A DNA stretch of 64,000 bases, from NCBI RefSeq assembly GCF_004322855.1, contig NZ_CP036402.1:248001-312000 (forward strand), read 5' to 3'. A program made the position numbers and the translations under genes. The DNA is from Egibacter rhizosphaerae (GTDB lineage Bacteria > Actinomycetota > Nitriliruptoria > Euzebyales > Egibacteraceae). Positions 52,382-61,229 of this stretch are shown in pieces (the stretch's first letter is position 1; the number at the start of each line of letters is the position of its first letter). The notes under the pieces are model-generated. The model was not told the DNA's origin. It worked only from the letters and a program-made list of their open reading frames with translations, and made no database searches.

Positions 52382-53385
52382 CGGTCGGACCCCGCCGCCA
52401 CCGGCTCGTCATCGCCCTCCTGCATGAGGGCGGCGAATACGTCGTCGAACGGGGGGAGATGCTCGCCGAGCGACGTGATCCCGATTCCGCGCTCGGTGCA
52501 CCATGCCTGCACCGTGGCGAGCTGTTGTTCCGCGGCGTCGACTATCACGTGCACACGCCGTCCCTGTTCGAGCAGGCGCACATCCCGCACACCCTCGACC
52601 TCGCTGAGCCGCCACGCGGCCTCCGTGCCCATCGCCTCGCGCGGCACGAGCTCGAGCACGTCCCCGCCCAAGGCCCGGCGCCGCAGTCGATCGGGGGTGT
52701 CGTCGGCCACGAGGCGGCCAGCGGAGAGCACGCCCACCCGGTCACAGTAGGCCGCCTCGCCGACGTACTGCGTCGTCACGAACAGCGTGTGCCCCTCGTC
52801 CCGCAGGGCTTTGAACCGATCCCAGACCTGGCGCCGCAGGACGGGGTCGATGCCGGCGGTGGGCTCGTCGAGGAACAGGACGTCGGGGTGGTGCACCAGG
52901 GCGGCGCTGAGCGCCAACCGCCGCTGCATCCCGCCCGACAGTGCGCGCACCGGCTTGCGGCGATGCTCGTAGAGCTCGGTCTGCTCCAGGGCCTGACGCA
53001 GCAGCGCCCGACGACGGATGGGGAGACCGTAGAGCGACGCCACGAAGGTCAGGTTCTCGCGCACCGACAGGTTCGGGAACAGCACCGACTGCTGGGGCAT
53101 GTAGCCGATGCGCTTGCGCAGCGCCCCGTCGAAGCCCGACGACGGGCGACCCAGCACCTCCACCTGCCCCTCCGTGGGCTGGTCGATGCCGGTCAAGAGC
53201 CGAACGGCCGTGGTCTTGCCCGAGCCGCTGGGTCCCACGAAGCCGAAGATCGTGGCTGGCTCGATCTCGAGGTCGAGCCGATCCAGCGCCACCTCGTCGC
53301 CGAACACCCGCCGCAGGCCCCGAGCCACGATCGCCGGGGGAGGCCTCGTGTCCGCGTCGGGGAACGAGTGCTCCTGACTGGTCAC
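52378..53385 (-). CDS. ABC exporter ATPase
   Basis: A 335-residue ATPase of the ABC-2 exporter class: Walker A GPSGSGKTT, Q-loop MPQQSVLFPNLSV, signature LSGGMQRRLALSAAL, Walker B VLFLDEPTAGIDP, H-loop VTTQYVGEA-type region without the usual His. The C-terminal ~110 residues are a regulatory extension common in this class. The GTG at 53385 has GAGGAC upstream. The switch position reads TTQYVGEA rather than TTHY, a point worth checking for activity. Confidence 0.87.
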   Translation of the reverse strand: MTSQEHSFPDADTRPPPAIVARGLRRVFGDEVALDRLDLEIEPATIFGFVGPSGSGKTTAVRLLTGIDQPTEGQVEVLGRPSSGFDGALRKRIGYMPQQSVLFPNLSVRENLTFVASLYGLPIRRRALLRQALEQTELYEHRRKPVRALSGGMQRRLALSAALVHHPDVLFLDEPTAGIDPVLRRQVWDRFKALRDEGHTLFVTTQYVGEAAYCDRVGVLSAGRLVADDTPDRLRRRALGGDVLELVPREAMGTEAAWRLSEVEGVRDVRLLEQGRRVHVIVDAAEQQLATVQAWCTERGIGITSLGEHLPPFDDVFAALMQEGDDEPVAAGSDR

Positions 53386-53441
53386 GTGACGTCCTCGGTC
53401 CCTCGCGGGCGTGACGATCGGCCACTGCGCGCGCCGATAGG

Positions 53442-54338
53442 ATGGCCGCGCCCTTCTACCCGGCGACCACGACGGGAAACCATGGCAGGCCACTCGAGGA
53501 GTCCGACCTGAGCGCCACCCTCGCCGGTCGAGTGATGGTCGCGATCGCGGTCCTGGGCCTGGTTGCCAGCATCGTGGGCACGCTGATCGGCCGGCAGCTG
53601 GTGGCCGATGTCGACGCGGGGGTGGCTCGTAGCCTCGCTCTCTCCGCGGAGGTCCTGGAGACCGTCGACGAGTCGTTCGTCGTTGCCGACGAGACCATGC
53701 AGTTGCTCGCGGAGGGTCTCGCCGAGTCCGAGCAGGCAACCGACGCCCTGGCCCGGAGCATGCACGAGGGACAAGGGGCCCTCGAATCCGCGACGCGACT
53801 CACCGGCGAGGACGTGGCGGATGCGCTCGAGTCGGTCGACCGGACGCTACCGCAGGTGGAGCAAGCCGCCGAGGCGATGGACCAGACGCTGACAGCGCTC
53901 GATCGACTCGCGATCGGTGTGCCGTACGACGCCGACCAACCGCTCGGCGACTCGGTGGGCGAGCTGCGCGAGGCCCTCGAGGACCTGCCGGGCGACCTTC
54001 GCGGTCAGGCCGCACAGACGGAACGCGCGAGCGAGGAGCTCGCGGAAGCCGCCGAACGAACACAGGCTTCTGCGGAAGCGCTCGCGTCCCTGAACGAGCA
54101 ACTCGTCGAGGCGGCGGACTTGATCGACGACTACGCCGAACGGACCGCCGAAGGCCAGGAGCTCCTCACCCAGCAGCGTGACGCTCTCGCCACGACCACG
54201 CGGCGCGCCCAGTGGGCCGTGGTCCTCGCCGGCATCGCGTTCGCGCTGATGCAGTTCGTGCCGCTCTACATCGGCGGCACGCTCATGCGTGGCGGTCCCG
54301 TGCTGCACGATCGCGACGGCCCGCCACCGGGCCCGTAG
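53442..54338 (+). CDS. Coiled-coil membrane protein
   Basis: A 298-residue protein with an N-terminal helix (VMVAIAVLGLVASIVGTLIG), a long helical region of about 190 residues rich in Glu, Ala and Leu heptads (VEQAAEAMDQTLTALDRL, ERASEELAEAAERTQASAEAL), and a C-terminal hydrophobic segment (WAVVLAGIAFALMQFVPLYI). The arrangement of two membrane helices around a soluble coiled coil recalls signal-transduction or MCP-like scaffolds but without any signalling domain. It is divergent from the ABC exporter. Function unknown. Confidence 0.6.
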   Translation: MAAPFYPATTTGNHGRPLEESDLSATLAGRVMVAIAVLGLVASIVGTLIGRQLVADVDAGVARSLALSAEVLETVDESFVVADETMQLLAEGLAESEQATDALARSMHEGQGALESATRLTGEDVADALESVDRTLPQVEQAAEAMDQTLTALDRLAIGVPYDADQPLGDSVGELREALEDLPGDLRGQAAQTERASEELAEAAERTQASAEALASLNEQLVEAADLIDDYAERTAEGQELLTQQRDALATTTRRAQWAVVLAGIAFALMQFVPLYIGGTLMRGGPVLHDRDGPPPGP

Positions 54339-54352
54339 CGGGCGCATGCTGT

Positions 54353-54395
54353 GCCGGGGTTGGCCCCCCGCGTGCAGCGGGTGGCCAACCCCGGC
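54353..54395. terminator. Very strong bidirectional hairpin
   Basis: A perfect 13-bp stem GCCGGGGTTGGCC/GGCCAACCCCGGC (54353-54365 with 54383-54395) whose loop holds a further CCCGC/GCGGG stem. It lies between convergent genes, the coiled-coil protein and ctaG. Confidence 0.85.
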
Positions 54396-54564
54396 GATGC
54401 CCCGCACGGTCCGGACTCACCCCCATGTCAGCCCGAACCGCTGGGCTGGGTCGTGGCTGGTTGCTCCCGTCCGACGGGCGCAGCACGAGCCCTCGATTCC
54501 CGGTGCGAATCGCTCGAAACTCCGGCGCAGCTGCACGCGCAGGCCCGGCCCGGGCCTCACGCGC

Positions 54565-55383
54565 TCACGGCGACGGGACCTCACGGCGGTCGACGCGATC
54601 ACGCGCCGCCTGCCGCCGCTCGATCGCCCGTAACCAGCGGACGAAACAGACAGCCGCCGCCAACGTCCAGACGACGCTGCCGACCAGCACCATGACCCCA
54701 CCACCGAGCTGCTGATCCTCGAGCAGGGAGATCGCGAACCCGACCACATGCGGGTTGTGGGCCTCCGTCCACGGTTCCGGGGACACGATGATCAAAGTCG
54801 CGAGCACCCCGCCGGCCGCCCCGCTCACCGCGAGCCCGAGCACGCTGCCACCGATGCGGGACGCCGGCCCTGTCATGACCGCCCACCAGACCGCGTAGGC
54901 ACTCGCGAGCAACGCGAGGTGCTCGATGTGGTGCACCGTGGACGAGAACAGCGCCGCTTCGTAGAGCGCCGGGGTATGGACCGTCCACAGCACGACCGCG
55001 TGGGTCAAGGCGATGACGACTCGTCCCGGCCCGCTCAACATGCCACCGCGGATGCGGCTGCCCACGCGCAACGCGCCGCCGCTCCGCCGGATCAGGGCGC
55101 GTGGGAGCACATCACGAAGCGCGTGCCCGACACGCGCGTACAACAGCAGGGGGGGCACGATCGCGATCATGAGCACGTGCTGCACCATGTGCAGCGCGAA
55201 CGACACGTGTCCGTATTCGTGCAACGGGGACCACAACGCGAGCGTCAACAGTCCCCACCCCACCGCGAACACGATCCCGCGGCGCAGCGATCGACTGCCG
55301 ACACCGCGCACGAGGCCAGCGACCACCAAGACGGCGACCACGAGTGCGAAGGCCAGACCTGCCTCGTCCCAGTGCGCGTGCAT
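54565..55383 (-). CDS. ctaG: CtaG/Caa3-type cytochrome oxidase assembly protein
   Basis: A 272-residue membrane protein with seven or more helices of the bacterial CtaG (caa3_CtaG) family, linked to cytochrome c oxidase assembly or copper handling. Family blocks are LALWSPLHEYGHVSFALHMVQH, HTPALYEAALFSSTVHHIEHLALLASA (parts) and a final long helix pair. The conserved histidines HMVQH and HHIEH suggest metal binding. The ATG at 55383 has GGGGAGG upstream; an ATG at 55407 would add a Cys-containing leader. The neighbour at 50.7 kb also binds copper, but no operon link exists. Confidence 0.85.
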   Translation of the reverse strand: MHAHWDEAGLAFALVVAVLVVAGLVRGVGSRSLRRGIVFAVGWGLLTLALWSPLHEYGHVSFALHMVQHVLMIAIVPPLLLYARVGHALRDVLPRALIRRSGGALRVGSRIRGGMLSGPGRVVIALTHAVVLWTVHTPALYEAALFSSTVHHIEHLALLASAYAVWWAVMTGPASRIGGSVLGLAVSGAAGGVLATLIIVSPEPWTEAHNPHVVGFAISLLEDQQLGGGVMVLVGSVVWTLAAAVCFVRWLRAIERRQAARDRVDRREVPSP

Positions 55384-55652
55384 GCCCCTCCCCGGCTCGC
55401 AGCTCATCGATCGGCCTGCGGTGGGATCCTCTCACCCGACCCCTTGAACGGCCAGCAACTCATTGGACAGGGGCAGGCTAAGGCACTGCCGGGTTGGCTA
55501 CCGGGAGCGTCCGACACTCCCTGGCTGCCCGGCTGGTCGGCGGGTTGTGCGCCGGTGTCACAGCGAGACGATCTCGAGCAGGGGCGACGAGGTCGTCGAC
55601 GTACTCGGCGCCGGGTCCGGTGTCGAGGCTCCACAGATCCCGCTCCCCCCGG

Positions 55653-57371
55653 TCAGAACGGACGGCGCGGCACCTCGCGCCCGCTAGCACCCACGAGGAA
55701 GTCGAGGTCGGCGCCCTTGTCGGCCTGCAGGACGTGCTCGGCATACAGATGGGCGTAGCCCCGCTGGTGGGGCGAGGGCGGTGCCGACCAGCTCGCACGC
55801 CGACGGTCGAGCTCGCCGTCCCCCACGTCGAGCAGCAACGTGCGCGCCGGGACGTCGAGCTCGACCATGTCGCCGGTGCGAACGAACGCGAGCCCACCAC
55901 CCACGGCGGCTTCCGGGGCCGCGTGCAGGACGACCGTCCCGTACGAGGTCCCGCTCATCCGCGCGTCCGAGATCCGCACCATGTCCTGCACGCCTTGCTC
56001 GAGAAGCTTGCGAGGCAAGGCCAGATTGCCGATCTCCGGCATTCCCGGGTATCCCCGAGGCCCCGCATACCGCACGATCAGCACCGTGTCGGCGGTTGCG
56101 TCCAGGTCCGGGTCCTCGATGGCCGCGTCGTACTCCTCGATGCTGTCGAACACGAGGGCCGGACCCCGGTGCTTCATGAGCGCGGGTGAGGCGGCCGACT
56201 GCTTCAGGAGCGCCCCGTCCGGCGCCAAGTTCCCGCGCAGGACGGCGGTCCCCGTGTCGGCAGGCTGCAGCGGCTGATTGAAGTCCTTGATCACGCGCTG
56301 ATCCCAGCAGTCAGCGTCACCGACGTTCGCTTCCACCGTGGCGCCCGATACGGTGATCACTTCGCGGTGCAGGCTGTCGAGCAGCTCTCGCATGACCGCG
56401 GGCAGGCCACCGGCGTAGTAGAAGTCCTCCATCAGGTAGTCACCGCTCGGCATGAGGTTGACCAACGTGGGGATGTCCCGGGGCAGGACATCGAAGTCCT
56501 CCATCTCGAGCGGAACCCCGAGCCGACCCGCGAGCGCCGCTAGGTGCACGATCGCATTGGTCGATCCTCCGATGGCCGCGTTCACCTTGATCGCGTTCTC
56601 GAACGCCTCGCGAACCATCACGTCGGATGGCCGCAGGTCCTCGTGGACCATGTCGACGATGCGTCGACCCGCCATCTCGGCCAGCGTGTAGCGACGCGCG
56701 TCCACGGCCGGGATGGCCGCCGACCCCGGGAGCTGCATCCCGAGCGCCTCCACGAGACAGGCCATCGTCGATGCGGTGCCCATCGTCATGCAGTGCCCGT
56801 TGCTCCTCGACATGCAGGCCTCCGCATCGACGAAGTCCTCCGCCGACATGCGGCCCGCGCGAACCTCCTCGCTGAACCGCCACACGTCGGTCCCAGAGCC
56901 GAGCTCACCCCCGCGGAACTTCCCGTTGAGCATCGGCCCGCCGGTGACCATGAGCGAGGGCACGTCCACGCTCGCAGCGCCCATGAGCTGTGCCGGCGTG
57001 GTCTTGTCGCATCCTGCGAGGAGAACGACACCGTCGAGCGGGTTCGCTCGGATCGACTCCTCCACGTCCATGCTCATGAGATTGCGGTAGAGCATGGTCG
57101 TGGGGCGCATGATCGTCTCGCCCAGCGACATCGTCGGAAACTCGAGCGGGTATCCGCTCGCCTGGTACACGCCGTGCTTCACCTTCTCAGCCAGCTGACG
57201 AAGGTGCGCATTGCACGGCGTCAGCTCGGACCAACTGTTGGCGATGCCGATGACGGGACGCCCGTCGAACATTTCGTGGGGAGTTCCGTGGTTCTTCAGC
57301 CAGGAACGGTGGATGAACCCGTTCTTCCCCGAGAGCCCGAACCATCCCCTGCTACGCAACTCGTTCACCAT
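55653..57371 (-). CDS. IlvD/Edd-family dehydratase, probably L-arabinonate/sugar-acid type
   Basis: A 572-residue iron-sulfur dehydratase of the IlvD/EDD family. Cluster cysteines are in LLAGCDKTTPAQLMGA (near residue 120) and SNGHCMTMGTASTM (near 191); other blocks are GIANSWSELTPCNAHL, VHEDLRPSDVMVREAFENA, GGSTNAIVHL and ISDARMSGTSYGTVVLH. Sugar-acid dehydratases of this branch (L-arabinonate, D-xylonate) are about this length and occur beside sugar genes, as here. The ATG at 57371 is the best-supported start though its ribosome site is weak. A role in dihydroxy-acid (branched-chain) synthesis is less likely given context. Confidence 0.83.
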   Translation of the reverse strand: MVNELRSRGWFGLSGKNGFIHRSWLKNHGTPHEMFDGRPVIGIANSWSELTPCNAHLRQLAEKVKHGVYQASGYPLEFPTMSLGETIMRPTTMLYRNLMSMDVEESIRANPLDGVVLLAGCDKTTPAQLMGAASVDVPSLMVTGGPMLNGKFRGGELGSGTDVWRFSEEVRAGRMSAEDFVDAEACMSRSNGHCMTMGTASTMACLVEALGMQLPGSAAIPAVDARRYTLAEMAGRRIVDMVHEDLRPSDVMVREAFENAIKVNAAIGGSTNAIVHLAALAGRLGVPLEMEDFDVLPRDIPTLVNLMPSGDYLMEDFYYAGGLPAVMRELLDSLHREVITVSGATVEANVGDADCWDQRVIKDFNQPLQPADTGTAVLRGNLAPDGALLKQSAASPALMKHRGPALVFDSIEEYDAAIEDPDLDATADTVLIVRYAGPRGYPGMPEIGNLALPRKLLEQGVQDMVRISDARMSGTSYGTVVLHAAPEAAVGGGLAFVRTGDMVELDVPARTLLLDVGDGELDRRRASWSAPPSPHQRGYAHLYAEHVLQADKGADLDFLVGASGREVPRRPF

Positions 57372-57480
57372 ATCGCCCACCCATCGCGTCGATCTTCGCG
57401 CGCCCACGGCTCCGCCGAGGGCACCGTACAGGGACCACAAACCGGATGCCGCTCCGCGGATCTCGCGGCCGGTTCGTCGC

Positions 57481-57603
57481 TCACCCTCGTCCGACCAGCG
57501 GCATGTTCGTGGCCATGAGCGTCGTGTGCTGGACGTTCGCCTCTAGCGGCAGCTGCGCTATGTACAGGACCGCCGGACCGACGTGAACGGCATCGAACGT
57601 GCC
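57481..57603 (-). pseudogene. Short-chain dehydrogenase, C-terminal remnant
   Basis: The last ~40 codons of an SDR oxidoreductase: TFDAVHVGPAVLYIAQLPLE (20) then NVQHTTLMATNMPLVGRG and a stop at 57481. The AVLYxAxLPLxANVQ...MATxMPxVGRG ending is that of a known SDR group. No upstream Rossmann part is present in this frame. In the sugar-acid context it may be the end of a dehydrogenase that once served arabinose oxidation (inference). Confidence 0.6.
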
Positions 57604-57732
57604 CTCCTGCTTTCGGCTGCCGCCTCCGATGACAACCGCGACTGGCTTCTCACCGGGGCCTTCCTGGTGGCCCGCGAAGCCTCCTTCCGGAGATGGTGGA
57701 GAGCGTGGAGCTTGGAAAGGACAGTGGGCTCT

Positions 57733-57785
57733 ATGGCTACACCATGCAGGTACCCCGAGGAGTTGAAGGAGCGGGCCGTTGCGCT
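57733..57785 (+). pseudogene. IS3-type orfA, 5' remnant
   Basis: Eighteen codons, MATPCRYPEELKERAVAL, matching the N-terminus of IS3-family OrfA helix-turn-helix proteins. The match stops around 57785, where galM sequence in the opposite direction begins. No inverted repeat or second frame remains. It marks an old insertion followed by deletion. Confidence 0.5.
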
Positions 57786-58306
57786 TCGTCGAGCACGGCT
57801 TGAAAGCCCTCCGGGCCTTCGACGCTAGGGATCTCAACCCTCGAGGCCGTCCCATCCTCGAACCGCTTCGATGCGCTGATGGGCACGGGAGAGCGCAGGT
57901 CCAGCGCGGTTCCAGCAACCTCGACCACCTCCCCCGTCGGGATGAGGTCTTCGTCGCCTTGGGTGAAATGGTCGGCGAAGATCGCGAGCTCGTGCTCGAG
58001 CACCGAGCCGCTCCCAGCGCCCGACAGGTTGAAGTAGCTGTGGTTCGTCATGTTCACCGGGCTGGGGGCGTCAGTCGTGGCCCGGTAGGTGACGCGGAGG
58101 GTGTCGCCGGTCACGCGGTAGATCGCCTCTGCCTCGACGCGACCGGGGTAGCCCTCTTGGCCGGTCGGTGAGACGTAGGTCAGTGTGAGCGTATCTGTGT
58201 CGGAGTCCGCAACCGTCCAGTGCACCTTGTCGAATGACCGGCTCGCGCCGCCGTGTAGGTGATGGGGTGGCTTGTTCGCCGCCACCTGATAGCGCGAGTC
58301 CTGCAC
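57786..58306 (-). pseudogene. galM: Aldose 1-epimerase, internal remnant
   Basis: About 170 codons of galactose mutarotase-type aldose 1-epimerase: NKPPHHLHGGASRSFDKVHW near the start, TYRATTDAPSPVNMTNHSYFNL (parts; catalytic His) and an end at RVEIPSVEGPEG. A whole enzyme has about 340 residues; some 80 N-terminal and 100 or more C-terminal ones are missing. Its 3' side is joined to the IS3 fragment. It lies directly downstream of araA and was probably the mutarotase of the arabinose operon. Confidence 0.75.
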
Positions 58307-58366
58307 CTCTGCTCAGCGTGAACAGCTGAGCGGGCTCGCCGGTGGCGCCAGTCCCGAACGGTGCAC

Positions 58367-59881
58367 TCAGAGGCCCTGCGCCAGCCGATGGTAGGCCTGG
58401 TTCCATCGCAGCTCCTTGGCGATGCGCTGCACGCTTGTGTCGGCGTCGATCATCACAAGCTCGGCGCCGACCATCTCCGCGAAGTCATTCAGCGCTTCCC
58501 TGCCGACCGCCGAGCTGAGCACGGTATGGTGAGGCGCTCCCGCGAGCAGCCACGACTCGGCCGAGGTCGCCAGGTCCGGTTGCGGTTTCCAGACTGCTCG
58601 CGCGACTGGCAGCTTGGGCAGGGGCTCGTCGGGCTCGATGACCTCGATCTCGTTCGCGGTGAGCCGGAAGCGGTCCCCCAGGTCGGCAAGGCCGACCACG
58701 AAAGCGGGGGCGGGCCGCGCGTTGAATACCAATCGGACCGGATCCTCACGGCCGCCGATGCTCAGCGGGTGGATCTCCAGGCTCGGTGTCTCGTCGGTGA
58801 TCGAGGGGCAGACCTCGAGCATGTGGGCACCGAGGATTTTCTGCTCCCCCGGACCCAGGTGGTAGGTGTAGTCCTCCATGAACGACGTGCCGCCATCGCG
58901 TCCGACCGACATCGCCTTCAGGATCCGTAGCAGCACGGACGTCTTCCAGTCCCCTTCGCCGCCGAAGCCATACCCATCGGCCATGAGCCGCTGGACGGCC
59001 AGCCCGGGCAGCTGGCGCAAGGCGCCAAGGTCCTCGAAGTTGGTGGTAAAGGCGGTGAAGCCACCGCCTTCGAGGAACGAGCGCAGGCCGAGCTCCTGCC
59101 GGGCAGCGTAGCGCAGCGACTCGTGTCGCTCGCCGCCGCCGCGCAGCTCGGATGCGACGCTGTAACGCTCGTCGTACTCGGAGACCAACGCATCGATCTC
59201 GACGGCAGGGGCTGCCTCGACGGCCTCGACCAAGTCGTTGACGCCATAGGCCTGGACCGAGACACCGAACTGCATCTCCGCACCGACCTTGTCGCCCTCG
59301 GTCACCGCCACACCGCGCATGTTGTCACCGAAGCGTGCTAGCCGCAGGCTCTGAGACGTATGCCAGCCGATGGCAGCGCGTCCCCAGGATTCCAGGCGGG
59401 ACGCGACGGTGGGGTCGGCGACGTGCCCGGCCACGATCTTGCGGGCGAGACCCATACGGGTCTGGATGTACCCGAACTCTCGGTCGCCGTGGGCTGCCTG
59501 GTTCAGGTTCATGAAGTCCATATCGATCGCGGACCAAGGCAACGACTCGTTGGCCTGGGTGTGCAGATGCAACAGTGGCTTCTGCAAGCGGTTGAGGCCC
59601 GCGATCCACATCTTGGCGGGCGAGAAGGTGTGCATCCAGGCAATAACTCCGACGCACGCATCAGTCGACGTCGCGTCGATGCACTGACGCCGGATGGCGT
59701 CGCTGGTGGTCAGGAGGGGTTTGGCCACCATGCGCAGCTTGCATCCGAGCACCTCGTCGATCGTTTCCGAGATCCGCTGGGACTGCTCAGCTACCTCCTG
59801 CAACGTCTGCTCGCCGTAGAGGGACTGGCTCCCCGTGAGGAACCACACCTCGAGCTCGTCGTGGAGCCTGGGCTGGATCAA
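58367..59881 (-). CDS. araA: L-arabinose isomerase
   Basis: A 504-residue cytosolic enzyme converting L-arabinose to L-ribulose. It has [78 protein letters not shown] (catalytic Glu region), FMEDYTYH and the metal-binding [11 protein letters not shown]. The start is taken as TTG at 59881 ([15 protein letters not shown]), which gives the family N-terminus with GGGAGG upstream; a GTG at 59902 is in frame. A 39-bp palindrome lies 57 nt upstream. No araB or araD occurs in the window. Confidence 0.93.
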   Translation of the reverse strand: MIQPRLHDELEVWFLTGSQSLYGEQTLQEVAEQSQRISETIDEVLGCKLRMVAKPLLTTSDAIRRQCIDATSTDACVGVIAWMHTFSPAKMWIAGLNRLQKPLLHLHTQANESLPWSAIDMDFMNLNQAAHGDREFGYIQTRMGLARKIVAGHVADPTVASRLESWGRAAIGWHTSQSLRLARFGDNMRGVAVTEGDKVGAEMQFGVSVQAYGVNDLVEAVEAAPAVEIDALVSEYDERYSVASELRGGGERHESLRYAARQELGLRSFLEGGGFTAFTTNFEDLGALRQLPGLAVQRLMADGYGFGGEGDWKTSVLLRILKAMSVGRDGGTSFMEDYTYHLGPGEQKILGAHMLEVCPSITDETPSLEIHPLSIGGREDPVRLVFNARPAPAFVVGLADLGDRFRLTANEIEVIEPDEPLPKLPVARAVWKPQPDLATSAESWLLAGAPHHTVLSSAVGREALNDFAEMVGAELVMIDADTSVQRIAKELRWNQAYHRLAQGL

Positions 59882-59937
59882 CGCCCTCCCACCTCCCGCC
59901 ACTGAGCGGGTCTACGATGAAGTAACTTCGTTGCACC

Positions 59938-59976
59938 GCGGGCGCCCCCCAACGCGCCGCGTTGGGGGGCGCCCGC
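59938..59976. promoter_or_regulatory. 39-bp near-perfect palindrome between lacI-type gene and araA
   Basis: A 19-bp half-site, 59938-59956, is followed by one base and then its exact reverse complement at 59958-59976. It lies 57 nt upstream of the araA start and 130 nt after the regulator stop, followed by AT-rich sequence (59981-59997). It could be a very stable terminator for the regulator transcript or a cruciform/operator for araA. Confidence 0.7.
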
Positions 59977-60108
59977 GCCGCATATTAACGCTATCTACCC
60001 CGAATCGGCGAGCAAGAGTCGGGGGTGGCTTCCCGGGGCTGGGCGCTGCCTCCGGCGTCGACGGCGGCCTGAACGTCAAGCACTTTGCGGGCTCCAAGCC
60101 TAGCCGTG

Positions 60109-61200
60109 TTACCCGCGGTTGCGAGCCGAGCCGAGGTGGGTCGGTGGTGGACCGCTACTTTCACGTAGCACTAAGTCGGGCTCGATCATCGCGTAGTGGG
60201 AGTCGAGTTGCTCGCCCTCCACCTGCCGGATCAGAAGGTCCAGGCTGACGCGTCCCAACTCACCGAAATCCTGGCGAACAGTAGTCAGGGGCGGGGAGAA
60301 GTACGCGGCCTCGGGGACGTCGTCGAAGCCGACCACGCTTACGTCGTCGGGGACCTGCAGGTCGGCCTCACGCAAGGCACGCAACACCCCCAACGCCATC
60401 TGGTCGTTGCCGACGAAGATGGCCGTCGCTCTTGCGGCTGCCAGGGCCCGGCCGTGCTCGTAGCCCGAGCGCGCGCCCCAGTCCCCGACGAGGGGCGGGG
60501 GGACCTCCCGATCCGCAGCCACTAGGGTGTCCTGCCAAGCTCGACGCCGTCCTTGAGCTTCCAGCCAGTCCTCAGGTCCGGAGATGTGCCACACCGTCTC
60601 GTGCCCCAGCGAGAGCAGGTGCTGGGTCACCCGCGTGCCGCCCGCGTATTGGTCCACGGCAGCCACGGGGGAACCGCCACCGGCACCCCCCTCGACCACA
60701 ACGACGGGCAGGTCGATCGCGAGCTTGCGCAGTGCTTCCACGGTAGCTCTCTGGGGAGCGATGAGCACGATGCCGTCGACGGCCTGCCGGCGCAGATACT
60801 CAACGGCTTCATTCACGGACTGCGAATCGAGAGTTCGCATAGGGGCAACGCTGACGAAGTAATCGGCGGCGCGGGCGGCCAGTTCGAGGTGGTACAACGT
60901 CGACGCCGGCCCGTACAAGGTAGTGTCGAAGCTGACCACACCCAACGTCTTCGAGCGGCCGGTCACCAAGACGCGGGCCGCCGCATTGGGCCGGTAGTGC
61001 AGCTCCTGCATGGCGGCGAGCACTCGCGCGCGGGTCTCGGCTCGCACTCCCGCACGCTCGTTGATCACGCGTGAGACGGTCATCTGCGAGACGCCGGCGA
61101 GTGCCGCCACGTCCCCCATCACCGCGTACCGACGATCGCGGTTCTTACCACGTGGCTGGGCCGGCGCCTCCGATTCGCCCGCCGCCAGCTTCTCGTTCAT
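60109..61200 (-). CDS. LacI-family transcription regulator
   Basis: A 363-residue LacI-type regulator: N-terminal helix-turn-helix (VMGDVAALAGVSQMTVSRVIN) with hinge RPNAAARVLVTGRS, and a periplasmic-binding-like sugar domain ending at DLLIRQVEGEQ. It presumably senses arabinose or an arabinan fragment and represses the surrounding genes. The ATG at 61200 has AGAGGA upstream; a 25-residue polar leader precedes the helix-turn-helix. It lies 29 nt downstream of the arabinofuranosidase gene, same strand. Confidence 0.9.
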   Translation of the reverse strand: MNEKLAAGESEAPAQPRGKNRDRRYAVMGDVAALAGVSQMTVSRVINERAGVRAETRARVLAAMQELHYRPNAAARVLVTGRSKTLGVVSFDTTLYGPASTLYHLELAARAADYFVSVAPMRTLDSQSVNEAVEYLRRQAVDGIVLIAPQRATVEALRKLAIDLPVVVVEGGAGGGSPVAAVDQYAGGTRVTQHLLSLGHETVWHISGPEDWLEAQGRRRAWQDTLVAADREVPPPLVGDWGARSGYEHGRALAAARATAIFVGNDQMALGVLRALREADLQVPDDVSVVGFDDVPEAAYFSPPLTTVRQDFGELGRVSLDLLIRQVEGEQLDSHYAMIEPDLVLRESSGPPPTHLGSARNRG

Positions 61201-61229
61201 GGTGTCCTCTCTATGCGCTCGTCCAGGGG

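Larger units (their letters stand above)
57372..58366. other. Patch of gene remnants between dehydratase and araA
   Basis: About 1 kb without an intact gene. It contains the 3' end of a short-chain dehydrogenase, the 5' end of an IS3-type orfA, and the middle of galM (each listed separately), plus 57604-57732, in which I see nothing recognisable. It appears to be a deletion or recombination scar inside the arabinose locus. Confidence 0.75.

Noticed and set aside
55384-55652. Possible gene fragment between ctaG and the dehydratase
   Set aside because: A minus-strand stretch reads without stops but matches no family I recognise and has no start or ribosome site.
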